A DNA stretch of 64,000 nt from Lachnospiraceae bacterium (GCA_017936885.1 JAGBEO010000028.1:1-64000), one strand, 5' to 3'. Shown: positions 28,737 to 39,447, counted from the first letter of the stretch. Translations and numbers: made by a program. Notes: generated by a model from the letters alone, not told the origin.

Positions 28737-30080
28737 GTGAAGCTGAAAAGAAAAATATATCAGACTCTTTTACAATGGAAGCGGACAAGCAATGGGGAAA
28801 CCGCGTTATTATTAGAAGGTGCAAGACGGGTAGGAAAGAGCTATATTGCACAGGATTTTGGCAGTACTGAATATAAATCCTGCCTTATAATTGATTTTTC
28901 GAATGTGTCCAAGCAAATTATAGAAGTTTTTGAAAGTGATACAACAGATTTTGATTTGTTTTTTAATAAATTATCTGTATTTTATGGTGTGAAATTATAT
29001 CAGAGGGATTCTTTGATTATTTTTGATGAGGTACAGATGTATCCGAGAGCAAGGCAGTTAATCAAACATCTTGTGGCAGATGGAAGATATGATTATTTGG
29101 AAACGGGTTTGCTGATTACATTAAAGCAGAATGTAGAGAGTATTGTTATTCCGTCTGAGGAAGAAACAGTTACTATGTATCCTTTGGATTTTGAAGAATT
29201 TTTATGGGCAATGGGGGATGAAACCACGGTTCCCTATATGCAAAGCTGCTTTGAGAATAAGAAGCCTATGGGGGAAGCACTGCATAGAAAGACAATGAAT
29301 TTATTCAGACAGTACATGTTAGTTGGTGGTATGCCACAGGCAGTTGCGGTTTACGCAGAGACGAAAGATTTTGAAAAAACAGATATGGTAAAGCGGAGGA
29401 TTCTTACTCTTTATCGCAATGATGTGACTAAGTTTGCCAAAGGGTATGAAAGTAAGGTAATGTCTATTTTTGACGGTATTCCATCACAGCTTTCTAAGCA
29501 TGAGAAAAATTATAGATTAGCATCCATTCAGAAGCAGGCACGATACCGGGAATACGAAGATGCATTTATATGGCTTGATGAAGCAATGATTATCAATACA
29601 TGTTTCAATTCTACAGATCCTAATATTGGCTTGGGACTTCATGCAGAGAGGATGACGCTTAAATGTTATATGGCAGATACCGGACTTTTATTCAGTCATG
29701 CATTTTCTGATAAAGAAATTACAAAGGAGGAAGTTTATAAAGCGATTTTGTTTGATCGAATTGAGTTGAATGAAGGTATGTTTATTGAGAACATTGTTGC
29801 ACAAATGCTTAAAAGCAGCGGATATAAATTATATTTCTATTCCAGAAGCGATAGGGAAAATTCCGATAACAGAATGGAGATTGACTTTTTGATCAGTAGG
29901 AACAGAAAAATCAGCCCGGTTGAGGTTAAGTCGGCATCCTATGGCAGCCATGTATCTTTAGACAAGTTTAAAAAGAAATTTTCTTCTAAAGTGGGGACAA
30001 GATATATAGTTTATACGAAAGACTTAAGAGTGGAAAATGATATTGTCTTTCTGCCCCTCTATATGGTGATGTTTTTATAA
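28737..30080 (+). CDS. AAA-family ATPase with C-terminal DUF4143
   Basis: About 447 residues: Walker A GARRVGKS near 27-34, Walker B LIIFDEVQ near 92-99, and a C-terminal DUF4143 region with the nuclease-like core EIDFLISRNRKISPVEVKS near 395. Proteins of this class are common in gut Clostridia and archaea and of unsettled role. The start is uncertain: the family usually opens K-L-K-R-K, which the GTG at 28737 provides; ATGs at 28716 and 28725 and a GTG at 28698 are in frame. It stands alone between the 33-bp repeats and a strong terminator. Confidence 0.75.
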   Translation: MKLKRKIYQTLLQWKRTSNGETALLLEGARRVGKSYIAQDFGSTEYKSCLIIDFSNVSKQIIEVFESDTTDFDLFFNKLSVFYGVKLYQRDSLIIFDEVQMYPRARQLIKHLVADGRYDYLETGLLITLKQNVESIVIPSEEETVTMYPLDFEEFLWAMGDETTVPYMQSCFENKKPMGEALHRKTMNLFRQYMLVGGMPQAVAVYAETKDFEKTDMVKRRILTLYRNDVTKFAKGYESKVMSIFDGIPSQLSKHEKNYRLASIQKQARYREYEDAFIWLDEAMIINTCFNSTDPNIGLGLHAERMTLKCYMADTGLLFSHAFSDKEITKEEVYKAILFDRIELNEGMFIENIVAQMLKSSGYKLYFYSRSDRENSDNRMEIDFLISRNRKISPVEVKSASYGSHVSLDKFKKKFSSKVGTRYIVYTKDLRVENDIVFLPLYMVMFL

Positions 30081-30124
30081 ATGAATACGGATGATCTGCT
30101 TAAGTTTGATGAGCAGATAGGCAT

Positions 30125-30161
30125 AAGGCAGCCGGAGAGTGGTTCTTCGGCTGCCTTTTTA
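30125..30161 (+). terminator. Intrinsic terminator after the AAA ATPase
   Basis: A perfect 10-bp stem, AAGGCAGCCG (30125-30134) with CGGCTGCCTT (30148-30157), and a T run. The remaining gap to 30414 shows only a possible TATAAA near 30320 that could serve the next gene. Confidence 0.85.
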
Positions 30162-30414
30162 AGATGAACCGATTGAAGTGCTCCTGACTCTTCATAAATG
30201 ATGCGTTGTAAAAGATATGTTCCGGTTTAGAGATAATTTAGAGATAAGTCTGATACGATTCATGTGTTAAGAGAATGAAGTTTCCCAGTCATTTTGGAGT
30301 AACAGTACGTTCTGTGAATATAAAATGGCTTTATGCAAATAGGACATTTTGCGGGGCGGAAATAAGATCATTGAAAATAAAAAGTTGGAAATAGGAAAGG
30401 GAGCAAAAGATAAG

Positions 30415-32964
30415 ATGAAAAAAGGATTTCAATTTCTAAGGCAGAAAAAGAGAACAAACAGAACATTGGCAACGCTGCTGACATTTTCCATGTTGACAGC
30501 GATGCTCGTCGGCTGCGGAGCACCTTCTGGGGAAGGGAACGGAATGAATACGCAGGAAGCTGGCGGTGTATCAGCAGAAGGGCAGGATACATCACAGGCA
30601 TTCGATAGTACGGCAATGGGACGATATGTGGAAGAAATCACAGATTTGTCAGACCGTATTTCCGGTTATGGTGATAGTCTTTACCGGCTGAATGACGGAA
30701 GCCTTGTGATTGCAGATAAATGGATGGGATTTCTAATTTCGAAGGATAATGGCGCTACATGGGAAGAAGATCCCAGAGACTGGCATACGGAAATGGTGGA
30801 AAATCAAACTTATATTATGAGTCTGGGAGTGGGGCCGGATAATACGGTGGGTGTGATCTACAATGATGATTCATATTCCGATACAGAGACAGAAAAGCAG
30901 GAAGAGAACACAGAAACAAAGGAAGAGAACACAGACTCACAGGAGGAAGCGGCAGAAGCAGATGACACTAAAGAAGCAGAAGACGAAATAAGTGATGATA
31001 AGGCAGAAGAAGAGGAAGCCGCAGAGAGTGAATATGAAGAACCCGAATTAAATCCCAAATGTCTGATTGTGAAAACGGACGGGACACAGATACCTGTAGA
31101 TATTCCGGTAACCGAAGAAGATTCTTATATATATAACGTTTATATATCAGATGACGGCAGAATTTTCGTAACGACTATGGGAAGCGGCAATATTTACGAA
31201 GTAAAAGAAGACGGGAGTAGTGAACTGTTCCTGACACTGGAGACAGATTCCCGCCCGGAGCTGATCCAGTTTCAGGATAATCTGATGATCATAGACGGAT
31301 ACGGCTGTAAGGGACCGCTATTTTATGATCTGGATCAGGAAGAATATATAGAGGATGAGGTGTTAGACCAGTTCGTAGACGAAAATTATAAAGACAGAAA
31401 CAGCGGAGGCAGTGATTCGTACAGTATGTATTTCTTCCCCGGAGAAGAGGATGTTCTCTATCTGGCAGGAGCAAAGGGGCTGTACCGTCATGTGATAGGA
31501 GGAAGCGTAATCGAACAGGTGATTGACGGAAGCCTTTGTACGTTTAACAATCCTGCCTACAGCATCTATGGAATGACTGTGCTTGATAATAACGAGTTTA
31601 TGGCTTTGTTCACGGGAAGTAAGCTGGTTCGTTTCGTCTATGATCCTGATATTCCCACTGTGCCGAATGAGAAACTGAAGGTTTACAGCTTGAAAGAAAA
31701 TGATACAATCCGGCAGGCAATTACCCTGTATCAGGCGGCTAATCCGGAAGTTTTTGTGGAATACGAGGTCGGTATGGGAGAAGACAGTTCCCTGACAAAG
31801 GATGATGCATTAAAAAGCCTGAATACGGAAATTATGGCGGGAGAGGGCCCGGATGTCCTGATTTTGGATGATATGCCCCTTGATTCTTATATTGAGAAAG
31901 GTCTGCTTCTTGATCTGAGTTCTGCCTTGAACAGTCTGGAGGGAGAAGAGGAATTATTTGCCAATATCGTAGATGCGATGAAAACAGATGATAAGGTATA
32001 TATGATGCCTTGTGAAATTCAGCTTCCGGTCATAGTGGCAGATCAGAAGTATATTTCTGCGGCAAAGAACTTAGAAGGCATCGCTGATGCGGTAGAAGAA
32101 CTGCGAAGTGATCATCCTGATAAGGATTTATTAGGATTGTGTACGGAAAGAAGTGTTATGCGGTTGTTTGCCATGACCTGTGTACCATCGTGGATAACGG
32201 AAAGCGGTGAAATCAATCGAGAAGCAATTACGGAATTCCTGACACAGACGAAGAGAATTTATGATGCACAGATGGACGGAATTCCCGATGCGAGTGTGGA
32301 TGATTTTAACGCAAGAAATGAATATTATTTGGAGGAAGACGGGCAAACATGGGAAGATTCGGATTATTTCAGAACTTCGGTAAATATCATTGACCTTATT
32401 GGCGGATTTTCCTATATGGAATGCGGGGCATTAAGTTATGCTTATGGTTATGCAAATGTGATTTCCGCAGATAAAGTGAAAAATTATGAAAACAGTGAAT
32501 GGATTCCAATGACCGGACAAAACAGCAACGTATTTTGTGCACAGACACTGCTTGGCATCAACGCTGCATCGAAGAATAGCGGGCGGGCGGAAGATTTCAT
32601 AAAGGTTTGCCTTGGCAAAGAAAATCAATCCAATCTGTTTAAAGGGTTTGCTGTAAATAAGGCAGCCTTTGCGCAAAGCTTCGTTGTAAAGGAAGAGGAT
32701 ATGAGTGAAGACGGTATTTATGGCACGCTGTGTATGGGCAATGATGACGGACTTTATATTGAATTACCTGTTTACTGGCCGACTGAGGAGCAGATTGAAG
32801 AACTGAGAAACTATTTGGAAACAGCGGATACGGTTTATATAAAGGATGACAGATTAGAAGAGGCTGTGTATGAAGAAGGTGTTTTCTATATGCAGGGGCA
32901 TCATAGTCTGGAAGAAGCAGTCAGTGCGATTGAGAAGAAGGTTTCTCTGTATATGGCCGAATAA
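30415..32964 (+). CDS. Lipoprotein: Asp-box/propeller-like domain fused to a sugar-binding domain
   Basis: An 849-residue secreted lipoprotein. The signal peptide ends in the lipobox MLVGC near residue 40. The N-terminal half has an Asp-box-like segment (SKDNGATWEED) and beta-rich repeats such as YLAGAKGLYRHV, split by a Glu/Asp/Ser/Thr-rich linker of some 50 residues. The C-terminal half (from about residue 430) resembles extracellular solute-binding proteins of sugar ABC importers. The two permease genes that follow make it the likely binding component. The ATG at 30415 is chosen because a signal peptide follows it. No catalytic residues are recognised in the propeller-like part. Confidence 0.75.
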   Translation: MKKGFQFLRQKKRTNRTLATLLTFSMLTAMLVGCGAPSGEGNGMNTQEAGGVSAEGQDTSQAFDSTAMGRYVEEITDLSDRISGYGDSLYRLNDGSLVIADKWMGFLISKDNGATWEEDPRDWHTEMVENQTYIMSLGVGPDNTVGVIYNDDSYSDTETEKQEENTETKEENTDSQEEAAEADDTKEAEDEISDDKAEEEEAAESEYEEPELNPKCLIVKTDGTQIPVDIPVTEEDSYIYNVYISDDGRIFVTTMGSGNIYEVKEDGSSELFLTLETDSRPELIQFQDNLMIIDGYGCKGPLFYDLDQEEYIEDEVLDQFVDENYKDRNSGGSDSYSMYFFPGEEDVLYLAGAKGLYRHVIGGSVIEQVIDGSLCTFNNPAYSIYGMTVLDNNEFMALFTGSKLVRFVYDPDIPTVPNEKLKVYSLKENDTIRQAITLYQAANPEVFVEYEVGMGEDSSLTKDDALKSLNTEIMAGEGPDVLILDDMPLDSYIEKGLLLDLSSALNSLEGEEELFANIVDAMKTDDKVYMMPCEIQLPVIVADQKYISAAKNLEGIADAVEELRSDHPDKDLLGLCTERSVMRLFAMTCVPSWITESGEINREAITEFLTQTKRIYDAQMDGIPDASVDDFNARNEYYLEEDGQTWEDSDYFRTSVNIIDLIGGFSYMECGALSYAYGYANVISADKVKNYENSEWIPMTGQNSNVFCAQTLLGINAASKNSGRAEDFIKVCLGKENQSNLFKGFAVNKAAFAQSFVVKEEDMSEDGIYGTLCMGNDDGLYIELPVYWPTEEQIEELRNYLETADTVYIKDDRLEEAVYEEGVFYMQGHHSLEEAVSAIEKKVSLYMAE

Positions 32965-32966
32965 AA

Positions 32967-33054
32967 GGGAATGAAGTTACACTAAGGCTGCAAAATACGC
33001 AGCCTAAGTGTAACTAAGTCATTCCCGGAAGAATGCCCTTAGGGGGCATTCTTC
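32967..33054 (+). repeat. Nested-hairpin repeat, copy 1
   Basis: Three bases after the lipoprotein stop, GGGAATGA (32967-32974) pairs with TCATTCCC (33019-33026). Inside is a 16-bp stem (32976-32991 with 32999-33014, one mismatch) with loop AAAATAC. A second perfect 11-bp hairpin follows (33028-33038 with 33044-33054). A copy with the same plan and loop but different, compensating stem bases occurs at 51634. Confidence 0.75.
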
Positions 33055-33124
33055 ACGTGGCGGATTGAGTAACTTGGTGACAGGACGGGTCGATAGGTGC
33101 GCGATGGGAAAATTTGGTGGCGTA

Positions 33125-34042
33125 ATGAGAGAGAAGAATATTTGGATGAAAGGGAATTGGAAAGGAATGCGGAAGAGACAGGGGACGAAGACGGGAAGGG
33201 CGTTTTTGGTGTTTATGATGCCTAGTTTTCTGGGGGTGTTGATTTTTGTTCTGCTTCCTTTTCTGGATGTAATTAAGCGGTCTTTTGCTACGGCAGTGAC
33301 GGGTCAGTTTAATGGAATTCAGAATTATAAGACCATATTTACCAATCAGGCATTTGTTCTGGCGGTGAAGAATACGTTTCGTTTCACAATCGTGTGTATT
33401 CCGTTATTGGTAGTGATAGGGCTTGTGATTGCGCTGCCGCTCAGCAAATTAAAAAGTGCCGGTACGGTAAAATCGCTGTATTTATTTCCTCTTGCCATGC
33501 CTACGGCAACGATTGTCATTGTATGGAAGATGTTTTTCTATAAACAGGGATTTTTAAATCTCTTCCTGACACGATTTGGCGAGTGGACCGGATTGTGGGG
33601 AGAAATACATAAGGATTATCTGGGAAGCAGTGCAGCTTTCTGGGTATTGGTGTTTAGTTACGTCTGGAAGAATACGGGTTATACGGTGGCTTTGTGGCTT
33701 GCGGGAATTTTGGGGATTCCGGGTGAACTGTTGGAAGCTGCTAAAGTTGACGGCGCTTCCGGCGGGCAGATCTTTTTTAAAATTGTGCTCCCGAATTTAA
33801 AGGGAAGCCTTTATACGATCGTGATCCTTTCCTTTCTGAACTCTTTTAAGATATACAGGGAGGCATATCTGGTGGCAGGAGCCTATCCGGAACAGGATAT
33901 TTATTTGTTACAGCATTTGTTTAATAACTGGTTTGTGAATCTTGATTTTGACAAGATGGCAGCAGCTGCTGTTTGTGTTGGAGGTTTCTTATTTATTGTT
34001 ATCATGCTGCTGCAGCATTTATGGGATAAGCAGGAAACGTAG
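33125..34042 (+). CDS. Sugar ABC transporter permease, MalF/UgpA type
   Basis: About 305 residues with six membrane segments and the permease EAA loop (ELLEAAKVDGASGGQIFFKI) that docks on the ATPase. It pairs with the next permease to make the channel for the substrate held by the upstream lipoprotein. The start is uncertain: the frame is open from 33065, but that stretch belongs to the hairpin repeat; ATGs at 33125, 33146 and 33167 are all possible, and the last has GGGAATTGGAAAGG in front. Confidence 0.85.
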   Translation: MREKNIWMKGNWKGMRKRQGTKTGRAFLVFMMPSFLGVLIFVLLPFLDVIKRSFATAVTGQFNGIQNYKTIFTNQAFVLAVKNTFRFTIVCIPLLVVIGLVIALPLSKLKSAGTVKSLYLFPLAMPTATIVIVWKMFFYKQGFLNLFLTRFGEWTGLWGEIHKDYLGSSAAFWVLVFSYVWKNTGYTVALWLAGILGIPGELLEAAKVDGASGGQIFFKIVLPNLKGSLYTIVILSFLNSFKIYREAYLVAGAYPEQDIYLLQHLFNNWFVNLDFDKMAAAAVCVGGFLFIVIMLLQHLWDKQET

Positions 34043-34044
34043 AA

Positions 34045-34977
34045 ATGGATGGAATAGTTGAAAACCGTAAGGACAGAGGAGCAGAAAAAAACATGATATG
34101 GAATGCTCAGATATGGAAAAATAAACATATAAAAAGTGCAAAACAGGGGCTCACTACATTTCTGCTCCTGTTGCCTGCCATATTTGTATGTCTGCCGATC
34201 ATACTGTTAGTGACAGGCTCCGTGATGGGTAACGGAGAATTGAAGCAGTATCTATCACCGATTTTTACAGAGGGAATGGAATACATCAGTTGGAAACTTG
34301 TACCGGATTATCCGACCTTTGAAAATTACGGGAAACTGCTTTTTATGACACCGCAGTTTTTTGTCTTGTTTTGGAATTCCATGAAATTAGTCGGGTGTAT
34401 TCTGATCGGACAACTTGCCGTGGGAGTGCCTGCGGCGTGGGCGTTTGCCGTGTACAAGGTCAGGGGAAGCAGAACCCTCTTTGTGCTTTATGTGGTGCTC
34501 ATGCTTTTACCTTTTCAGGTTACCATGCTGTCAAGCTATCTGGTGCTCAACAGGCTGGGGCTGCTGAATACCCATCAGGCAGTAATCTTACCGGCGGTAT
34601 TTTCCACCTTCCCTGTTTTCTTATCTTACGGCGGGTTTCGGTGCATTCCCATGCAGCTATTCGAGGCGGCAAGGATTGACGGGGCGGGAGAAGGCACCAT
34701 CTTCTTAAAGATAGGGCTGCCCCTTGGGAAGAGCGGATTGCTGTCTGCAATGGTCTTAGGGTTTCTGGAATATTGGAACATGATGGAACAGCCGATGGCT
34801 TTTCTGGAGGATAAAGCTTTGTGGCCCCTTTCCTTATATCTGCCGGAAATCACATGGGTGCAGGCGGGATATGCTTTCGGGGCTTCTATGATCACATTGA
34901 TTCCGGCAGTGTTTGTGTTTGTCTGGGGACAGGATTATCTGGAACAGGGAATTATTTATTCGGGTTTAAAGGAGTAG
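34045..34977 (+). CDS. Sugar ABC transporter permease, MalG/UgpE type
   Basis: A 310-residue inner-membrane partner of the preceding permease, starting two bases after its stop. It has about six membrane segments and the EAA loop LFEAARIDGAGEGTIFLKI. The C-terminus ends in the usual YLEQGIIYSGLKE. No ATPase gene is present in this locus, so a shared MsmK/MalK-like ATPase encoded elsewhere is presumed. Confidence 0.88.
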   Translation: MDGIVENRKDRGAEKNMIWNAQIWKNKHIKSAKQGLTTFLLLLPAIFVCLPIILLVTGSVMGNGELKQYLSPIFTEGMEYISWKLVPDYPTFENYGKLLFMTPQFFVLFWNSMKLVGCILIGQLAVGVPAAWAFAVYKVRGSRTLFVLYVVLMLLPFQVTMLSSYLVLNRLGLLNTHQAVILPAVFSTFPVFLSYGGFRCIPMQLFEAARIDGAGEGTIFLKIGLPLGKSGLLSAMVLGFLEYWNMMEQPMAFLEDKALWPLSLYLPEITWVQAGYAFGASMITLIPAVFVFVWGQDYLEQGIIYSGLKE

Positions 34978-34993
34978 GAAAGGGGAAAATACC

Positions 34994-36406
34994 ATGCAGC
35001 AGGAAAACCGGTTGGCGGAAATCAGAAAAAAGAAAATTATCATAGGCTTTTTCATATTTTTGGGCTTGATGTGGCTTTGTACCATCATATCCAAAAGTAT
35101 ATATGCATCCAAACTGCCCGTAGTTACCACCGCACAGACAGAGCAAAAGTATGTGGAACACCGGGTGGAAGTTGAGGGAATCGTAATTGCAGGAGATAAA
35201 AGCCCGATCACGGCTCTTGACGGGCTTCGGGTTGACAATCTGATGGTTCAGGTGGGTGACAGAGTAGCGGAGGGCGATGTGCTTTTTTCCATAGATATGG
35301 AGGATCTGGCTGATATCATGGAAGAAAAGCAGACCCAGATTTCCAAGCTGCAGGTTCAGATCAATACGATTCTATCCAATGAAGAGCTGGCAAAGCAGAA
35401 GAAAGCATTGGAGGAGGAGCGCGCCAGAGAAGATTATGACGAATTGGCAAGATACAAGGATACTTTGGTCGGCAGGGCGGCAGAGAAAGTGAGCCAGGCG
35501 GAGGAAGACATCGAAGAGGCGGCTGACGAGAGACGCTTAGCGCAGGAGAATGCCGCAGCAGGGTCGGGAGAAGAGAAGACAGAAGAAGAGCTGAAGCAGG
35601 AGGAAGAGCAGAGAGAAGCCGAAGACAAGCAGATGAAGGATGCTTTGCAGGCAGCCGCCTATGCGGAAGCCGATGCCAAATGGGAGAGAGACAATGCGAT
35701 CAAAGAAGCGGGGAGAAAGGTGGAAGATATTCTTCTGCCGGAAAGTGAAGATTCCACCTTGTCAGTGTATCAGCTAGAGTTTACCGATTTGCAGGAGGAA
35801 CTGTCACAGTATCAGGCGGTGAAGGACGCGGAAGGTCAGATCAGAGCCGGACAGGGCGGGCTGATTACGGATATTTATATTAGTGTCGGGGACAGGATTC
35901 CTACTTCGGCGGTTATGCTGATTGCTGATGAAGAAGTCCCCTGCCAGTTTAAAACAGTTTTGGATAAGGAACAGAAAAAGTATGTGGGATTGGAGGACGA
36001 GGTTTCCCTGAAACTGGACGGAGGCAGCAGAGAAATGGAACTTTCCGTAGATTACCTGTCAGAGAGCGAAACGATGCCGGGCAGTTATGAAATTTACATT
36101 AACCTTCCGGAAGGAAAAGGAACACCCGGCTTATCGGGCACAATGATCCATACGGAAACAGGAGAGAAATATGCCTGCTGTATTTCACCGCAAGCCATTC
36201 ACACGGAAGACAGCAGAAGTTATGTGTATGTGGTGAAAGAGCGGGAAGGAATTCTGGGGATGGAATATTATGTGGAAGAAGTAACTGTCAGGATTCTGGA
36301 TCAGAATGAGTCCTGGGCAGCCATAGAAGGCGCCTTGGATGGTGAGAGTCAGATCATTGTCTCTGCTACCAAAGAAGTACATAACGGAGATATCGTCAGG
36401 TATTAA
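34994..36406 (+). CDS. HlyD/RND adaptor-like membrane-anchored protein
   Basis: A 470-residue protein with an N-terminal membrane segment (about 14-35), a split lipoyl/barrel-sandwich region (DNLMVQVGDRVAEGDVLFSI near 80, and ITDIYISVGDRIPT near 290) on either side of a long Glu/Ala/Lys-rich coiled coil (about 105-235), then a beta-barrel domain. This is the plan of HlyD and MacA-type adaptor proteins that normally serve exporters. Here it follows two importer permeases by 17 bases, and no exporter ATPase or permease is encoded nearby. It might be a structural partner of the Asp-box lipoprotein. Confidence 0.7.
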   Translation: MQQENRLAEIRKKKIIIGFFIFLGLMWLCTIISKSIYASKLPVVTTAQTEQKYVEHRVEVEGIVIAGDKSPITALDGLRVDNLMVQVGDRVAEGDVLFSIDMEDLADIMEEKQTQISKLQVQINTILSNEELAKQKKALEEERAREDYDELARYKDTLVGRAAEKVSQAEEDIEEAADERRLAQENAAAGSGEEKTEEELKQEEEQREAEDKQMKDALQAAAYAEADAKWERDNAIKEAGRKVEDILLPESEDSTLSVYQLEFTDLQEELSQYQAVKDAEGQIRAGQGGLITDIYISVGDRIPTSAVMLIADEEVPCQFKTVLDKEQKKYVGLEDEVSLKLDGGSREMELSVDYLSESETMPGSYEIYINLPEGKGTPGLSGTMIHTETGEKYACCISPQAIHTEDSRSYVYVVKEREGILGMEYYVEEVTVRILDQNESWAAIEGALDGESQIIVSATKEVHNGDIVRY

Positions 36407-36445
36407 ATCACCTTAAACGATTTAGGAAAATAAGACACCAAAATG

Positions 36446-36490
36446 AAAAAATAGCGTATTGTTTATGAAAAATCAATATGCTATTTTTTT
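36446..36490 (+). terminator. Intrinsic terminator before the GH30 gene
   Basis: A 16-bp stem (36446-36461 with 36474-36489, one G-U pair) with A residues before and T residues after; likely bidirectional. It ends the lipoprotein-permease-adaptor unit. Confidence 0.8.
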
Positions 36491-36538
36491 AGTACCTAAG
36501 CGTTTGACTATAAAATGATACATGAAGGGAGATAAGCA

Positions 36539-37879
36539 ATGCAGAAAATCAGACTGATTGTCACAAACGATGCCAAGAAAGAATACTGGCAGGAATCTGA
36601 ATTGGTGAAAGAAGCAGTCAATTCAGAGATGGGAATCGTAAAGGTCTATGCTGATGAGAAGGAGCAGACCATTGACGGTTTCGGCGGGGCTTTTACGGAA
36701 GCCAGTGCACACAACTATCAGAAGCTTGACAAGGAGAAACAGCAGCAGTTGATAGAACAATATTACGGAGAGAGCGGTCTTCGCTATAATATGGGCCGTA
36801 TTCATATGAACAGTTGTGATTTTGCACTGGGTAATTATACTTATATTGAGGAGGGGGACGATACCCTTTCCACCTTTAATATTCAGCATGATTTTAAGGA
36901 AATCATCCCCATGATCAAGGATGCTATGGAGAAATGCGGCAATGAGATCAACTTCATGGCAGCGCCGTGGTCTCCGCCGGCCTTTATGAAGACCAATGGG
37001 GAGATGAATCACGGGGGTAAATTAAAGAAAGAGTATTATCAGGCATGGGCAGAGTATTTTGTGGCATTTATCAAAGCATATCAGGAAGCGGGTATTAAAA
37101 TCTCATATGTAACAATACAGAATGAGCCTGCTGCAACGCAGACCTGGGATTCCTGTGTTTATACGGCGGAAGAAGAAAAAGATTTCGCGAAAGATTATCT
37201 TGCCCCGGCATTAGAGAAAGCGGGACTCGAAGCGGTGGAAATTTATATTTGGGATCACAACAAAGAAGTGGTGATCGAACGTGTACAGCCTGCTTTTGCG
37301 GACAAAGAAGCAAGAGAAAAAATCACGGGAATTGCCGTTCACTGGTATACGGGAGATCATTTTGAAGCGATTGAATTACTTCGTAAAAAGTATCCTGAGA
37401 AAAAGATTTTCTTTACGGAAGGCTGCGTGGAATATTCCCGTTTTGCAGATTCCGGTGAAGTGCAGAAGGCGGAGATGTATGCGCATGATATGTTAGGTAA
37501 CCTGAAAGCAGGCATCAGCGGTTTTCTGGACTGGAACCTTCTGCTGGATGAAAAGGGCGGTCCGAATCATGTCGGTAATTTCTGTGCGGCGCCCATGATG
37601 CTGACAGTAGGAGAAGATGGTAAGATAGATTTTGAGAAACGTTTATCCTATTATTACATCGGACATTTTTCACGTTATATCAAACCGGGTGCGGTGAAGG
37701 TTGCAGCCACAAGATATACGGACAAGGTCGAGGTTGCGGCGTTCTTAAATCCCGATAATAGCAGAGCCATTGTATTATTAAATAAAACAGAAGAGGAAGT
37801 AAAACTTTTGTTAAATGATGCGGGTGAAGGAGTTCCGATTGCTTTAGATAGCCACTCTATTGCAACTGTAGTATACTAA
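36539..37879 (+). CDS. GH30-family glycosidase (glucosylceramidase-like)
   Basis: A 446-residue glycoside hydrolase of family 30. It shows [11 protein letters not shown] near 47, the acid/base Glu in VTIQNEPAA near 200, and the nucleophile Glu in [11 protein letters not shown] near 299, with a short C-terminal beta domain. There is no signal peptide, so it acts on sugars already taken up, probably beta-glucosides or related beta-linked disaccharides from one of the neighbouring importers. It follows a strong terminator and a GGGAGA ribosome site and is cotranscribable with the chemoreceptor downstream. Confidence 0.88.
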   Translation: MQKIRLIVTNDAKKEYWQESELVKEAVNSEMGIVKVYADEKEQTIDGFGGAFTEASAHNYQKLDKEKQQQLIEQYYGESGLRYNMGRIHMNSCDFALGNYTYIEEGDDTLSTFNIQHDFKEIIPMIKDAMEKCGNEINFMAAPWSPPAFMKTNGEMNHGGKLKKEYYQAWAEYFVAFIKAYQEAGIKISYVTIQNEPAATQTWDSCVYTAEEEKDFAKDYLAPALEKAGLEAVEIYIWDHNKEVVIERVQPAFADKEAREKITGIAVHWYTGDHFEAIELLRKKYPEKKIFFTEGCVEYSRFADSGEVQKAEMYAHDMLGNLKAGISGFLDWNLLLDEKGGPNHVGNFCAAPMMLTVGEDGKIDFEKRLSYYYIGHFSRYIKPGAVKVAATRYTDKVEVAAFLNPDNSRAIVLLNKTEEEVKLLLNDAGEGVPIALDSHSIATVVY

Positions 37880-37935
37880 TATTATATAATTTTCTCACAG
37901 CAGAGAAGGAAAACAACAGAAATAGGGGGGATCCT

Positions 37936-39408
37936 GTGGAATTACAAATTTTAAAAAACGAAGAAAAAAGAATGAATTTTATCATGTTTCTGTTTCTGGC
38001 AATCATACCGGTAGTTGCAGTTGCGTATGTATTGCTGTTTAACGGAGGCACGGCAAAAGACAGCATTGCGCTTCTTATGGTGGTATGCGATTTATTAGTG
38101 AAAGCGTTTGAAAAGAAGCTTGGAAAGTGGGCGAAATATTTGTACATTTCCATTTTGCCGGTTATGGGAGCCGTTACTATTGTGTTGGGCAATCCTGCCG
38201 CTTTTGGTGCAATGGCAGAGGCTTATTTTCTGGTATTGTTCTTATCGGTTCCTTATTATGATTATTCCATGATAAAAGTATGTGCGGCAATCACTGTGGT
38301 ACCGAATGTCATTGCCATGATACTGTTTCCGAAGATGTATCTGGCGATGTATACGCTTTCTATCTGGATCTTTGTATGGATGGTATATGTGCTGGCAATT
38401 CTTGTTGCGGTATTGATTGTACAGAGAGCACGTTCTTTATTCTTGACAGTAGAAAGCAAGGAACGGGAAGTAGAAGAACTGCTTGAAAATGTCCGTGGGG
38501 CTTTTGAGGGAGTACAGCAATCCTCCGGAAAAATCTATGATGCATTACATGATTTTGAGCAGAGCGCCGCTGAAATAGCTGCCTCTACCGAAGAAATTTC
38601 CAGTAGCGCGAATTTACAGATCCAGCAGGTGCAGGGAAGTCTTGAAATATTTAATGATCTGAATAATAAGATTGAAAGCTCCGAAGAGCGGGTTGCCCAA
38701 ACCGTTGAGAATATTAAACAGCTCAAAGTAAAGAATGATGAAGGAATCACGGCGATAGAAGAACTTTCAAAGAAGTTTGATGAAAATATCAAATCTACAC
38801 AGGTGGCATCAGAGGGCGTGACGCTGCTGGCACAGAAATCCAGTTCCATCGGTGAGATCATAGAAAGCATCAGCCAGATTGCGAAGCAGACAAACCTGCT
38901 TGCCTTAAATGCGGCGATCGAGGCAGCCAGAGCCGGAGAGGCGGGAAGAGGCTTCGCAGTAGTAGCGGATGAGATCAATAATTTGTCGGGAGAATCTGCT
39001 ACAGCAACCCAGAAGATTGATGCGATTCTGCAGGACGTCATTTCTACTGTAGATGAGATAAACAAAGTGATTGATAACAATAATGTCATCGTACAGGAAT
39101 CAAACGAGAAACTGGACGATACGGTAAAGATTTTTGAAACCATGCTTCATTCTTCTGAGGAAGTTAATACGGTGATTGACCTGTTAAAAGAAGAACTGGC
39201 AAGTATTGTTGACATTAAGGAAAACTTACTGGAGGCAATGGAAAAGGTTGAGGATATTTCCCGCAAATCCGTACAGAATACGGAAGAAATCAATGCTTCT
39301 ACAGAGGGACAGGCAGCGGGGATCGATAATATTCTCAAATCTATGAAAAATGTACAAAGCGGCATGAATCAGCTTGCCATGGTATTGAATACCAATAAGG
39401 AAGCATAA
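37936..39408 (+). CDS. Methyl-accepting chemotaxis protein with multi-pass membrane sensor
   Basis: A 490-residue chemoreceptor. The first 175 residues form about five or six membrane segments with no large outer domain, then a cytoplasmic four-helix signalling domain with the hairpin tip [20 protein letters not shown] near 330. No HAMP is obvious. Such receptors sense membrane-linked or intracellular cues. The start is GTG after GGGGGGATCCT. No other che genes are in the window, so it depends on a chemotaxis system elsewhere. Confidence 0.88.
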   Translation: MELQILKNEEKRMNFIMFLFLAIIPVVAVAYVLLFNGGTAKDSIALLMVVCDLLVKAFEKKLGKWAKYLYISILPVMGAVTIVLGNPAAFGAMAEAYFLVLFLSVPYYDYSMIKVCAAITVVPNVIAMILFPKMYLAMYTLSIWIFVWMVYVLAILVAVLIVQRARSLFLTVESKEREVEELLENVRGAFEGVQQSSGKIYDALHDFEQSAAEIAASTEEISSSANLQIQQVQGSLEIFNDLNNKIESSEERVAQTVENIKQLKVKNDEGITAIEELSKKFDENIKSTQVASEGVTLLAQKSSSIGEIIESISQIAKQTNLLALNAAIEAARAGEAGRGFAVVADEINNLSGESATATQKIDAILQDVISTVDEINKVIDNNNVIVQESNEKLDDTVKIFETMLHSSEEVNTVIDLLKEELASIVDIKENLLEAMEKVEDISRKSVQNTEEINASTEGQAAGIDNILKSMKNVQSGMNQLAMVLNTNKEA

Positions 39409-39447
39409 AGGAAGATTCGGATTACTGATACATAAGCAGCATAAAGA

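Noticed and set aside
33065-33124. Permease start at TTG 33065
   Set aside because: This stretch is the tail of the nested-hairpin repeat, and the residues are not like the family.
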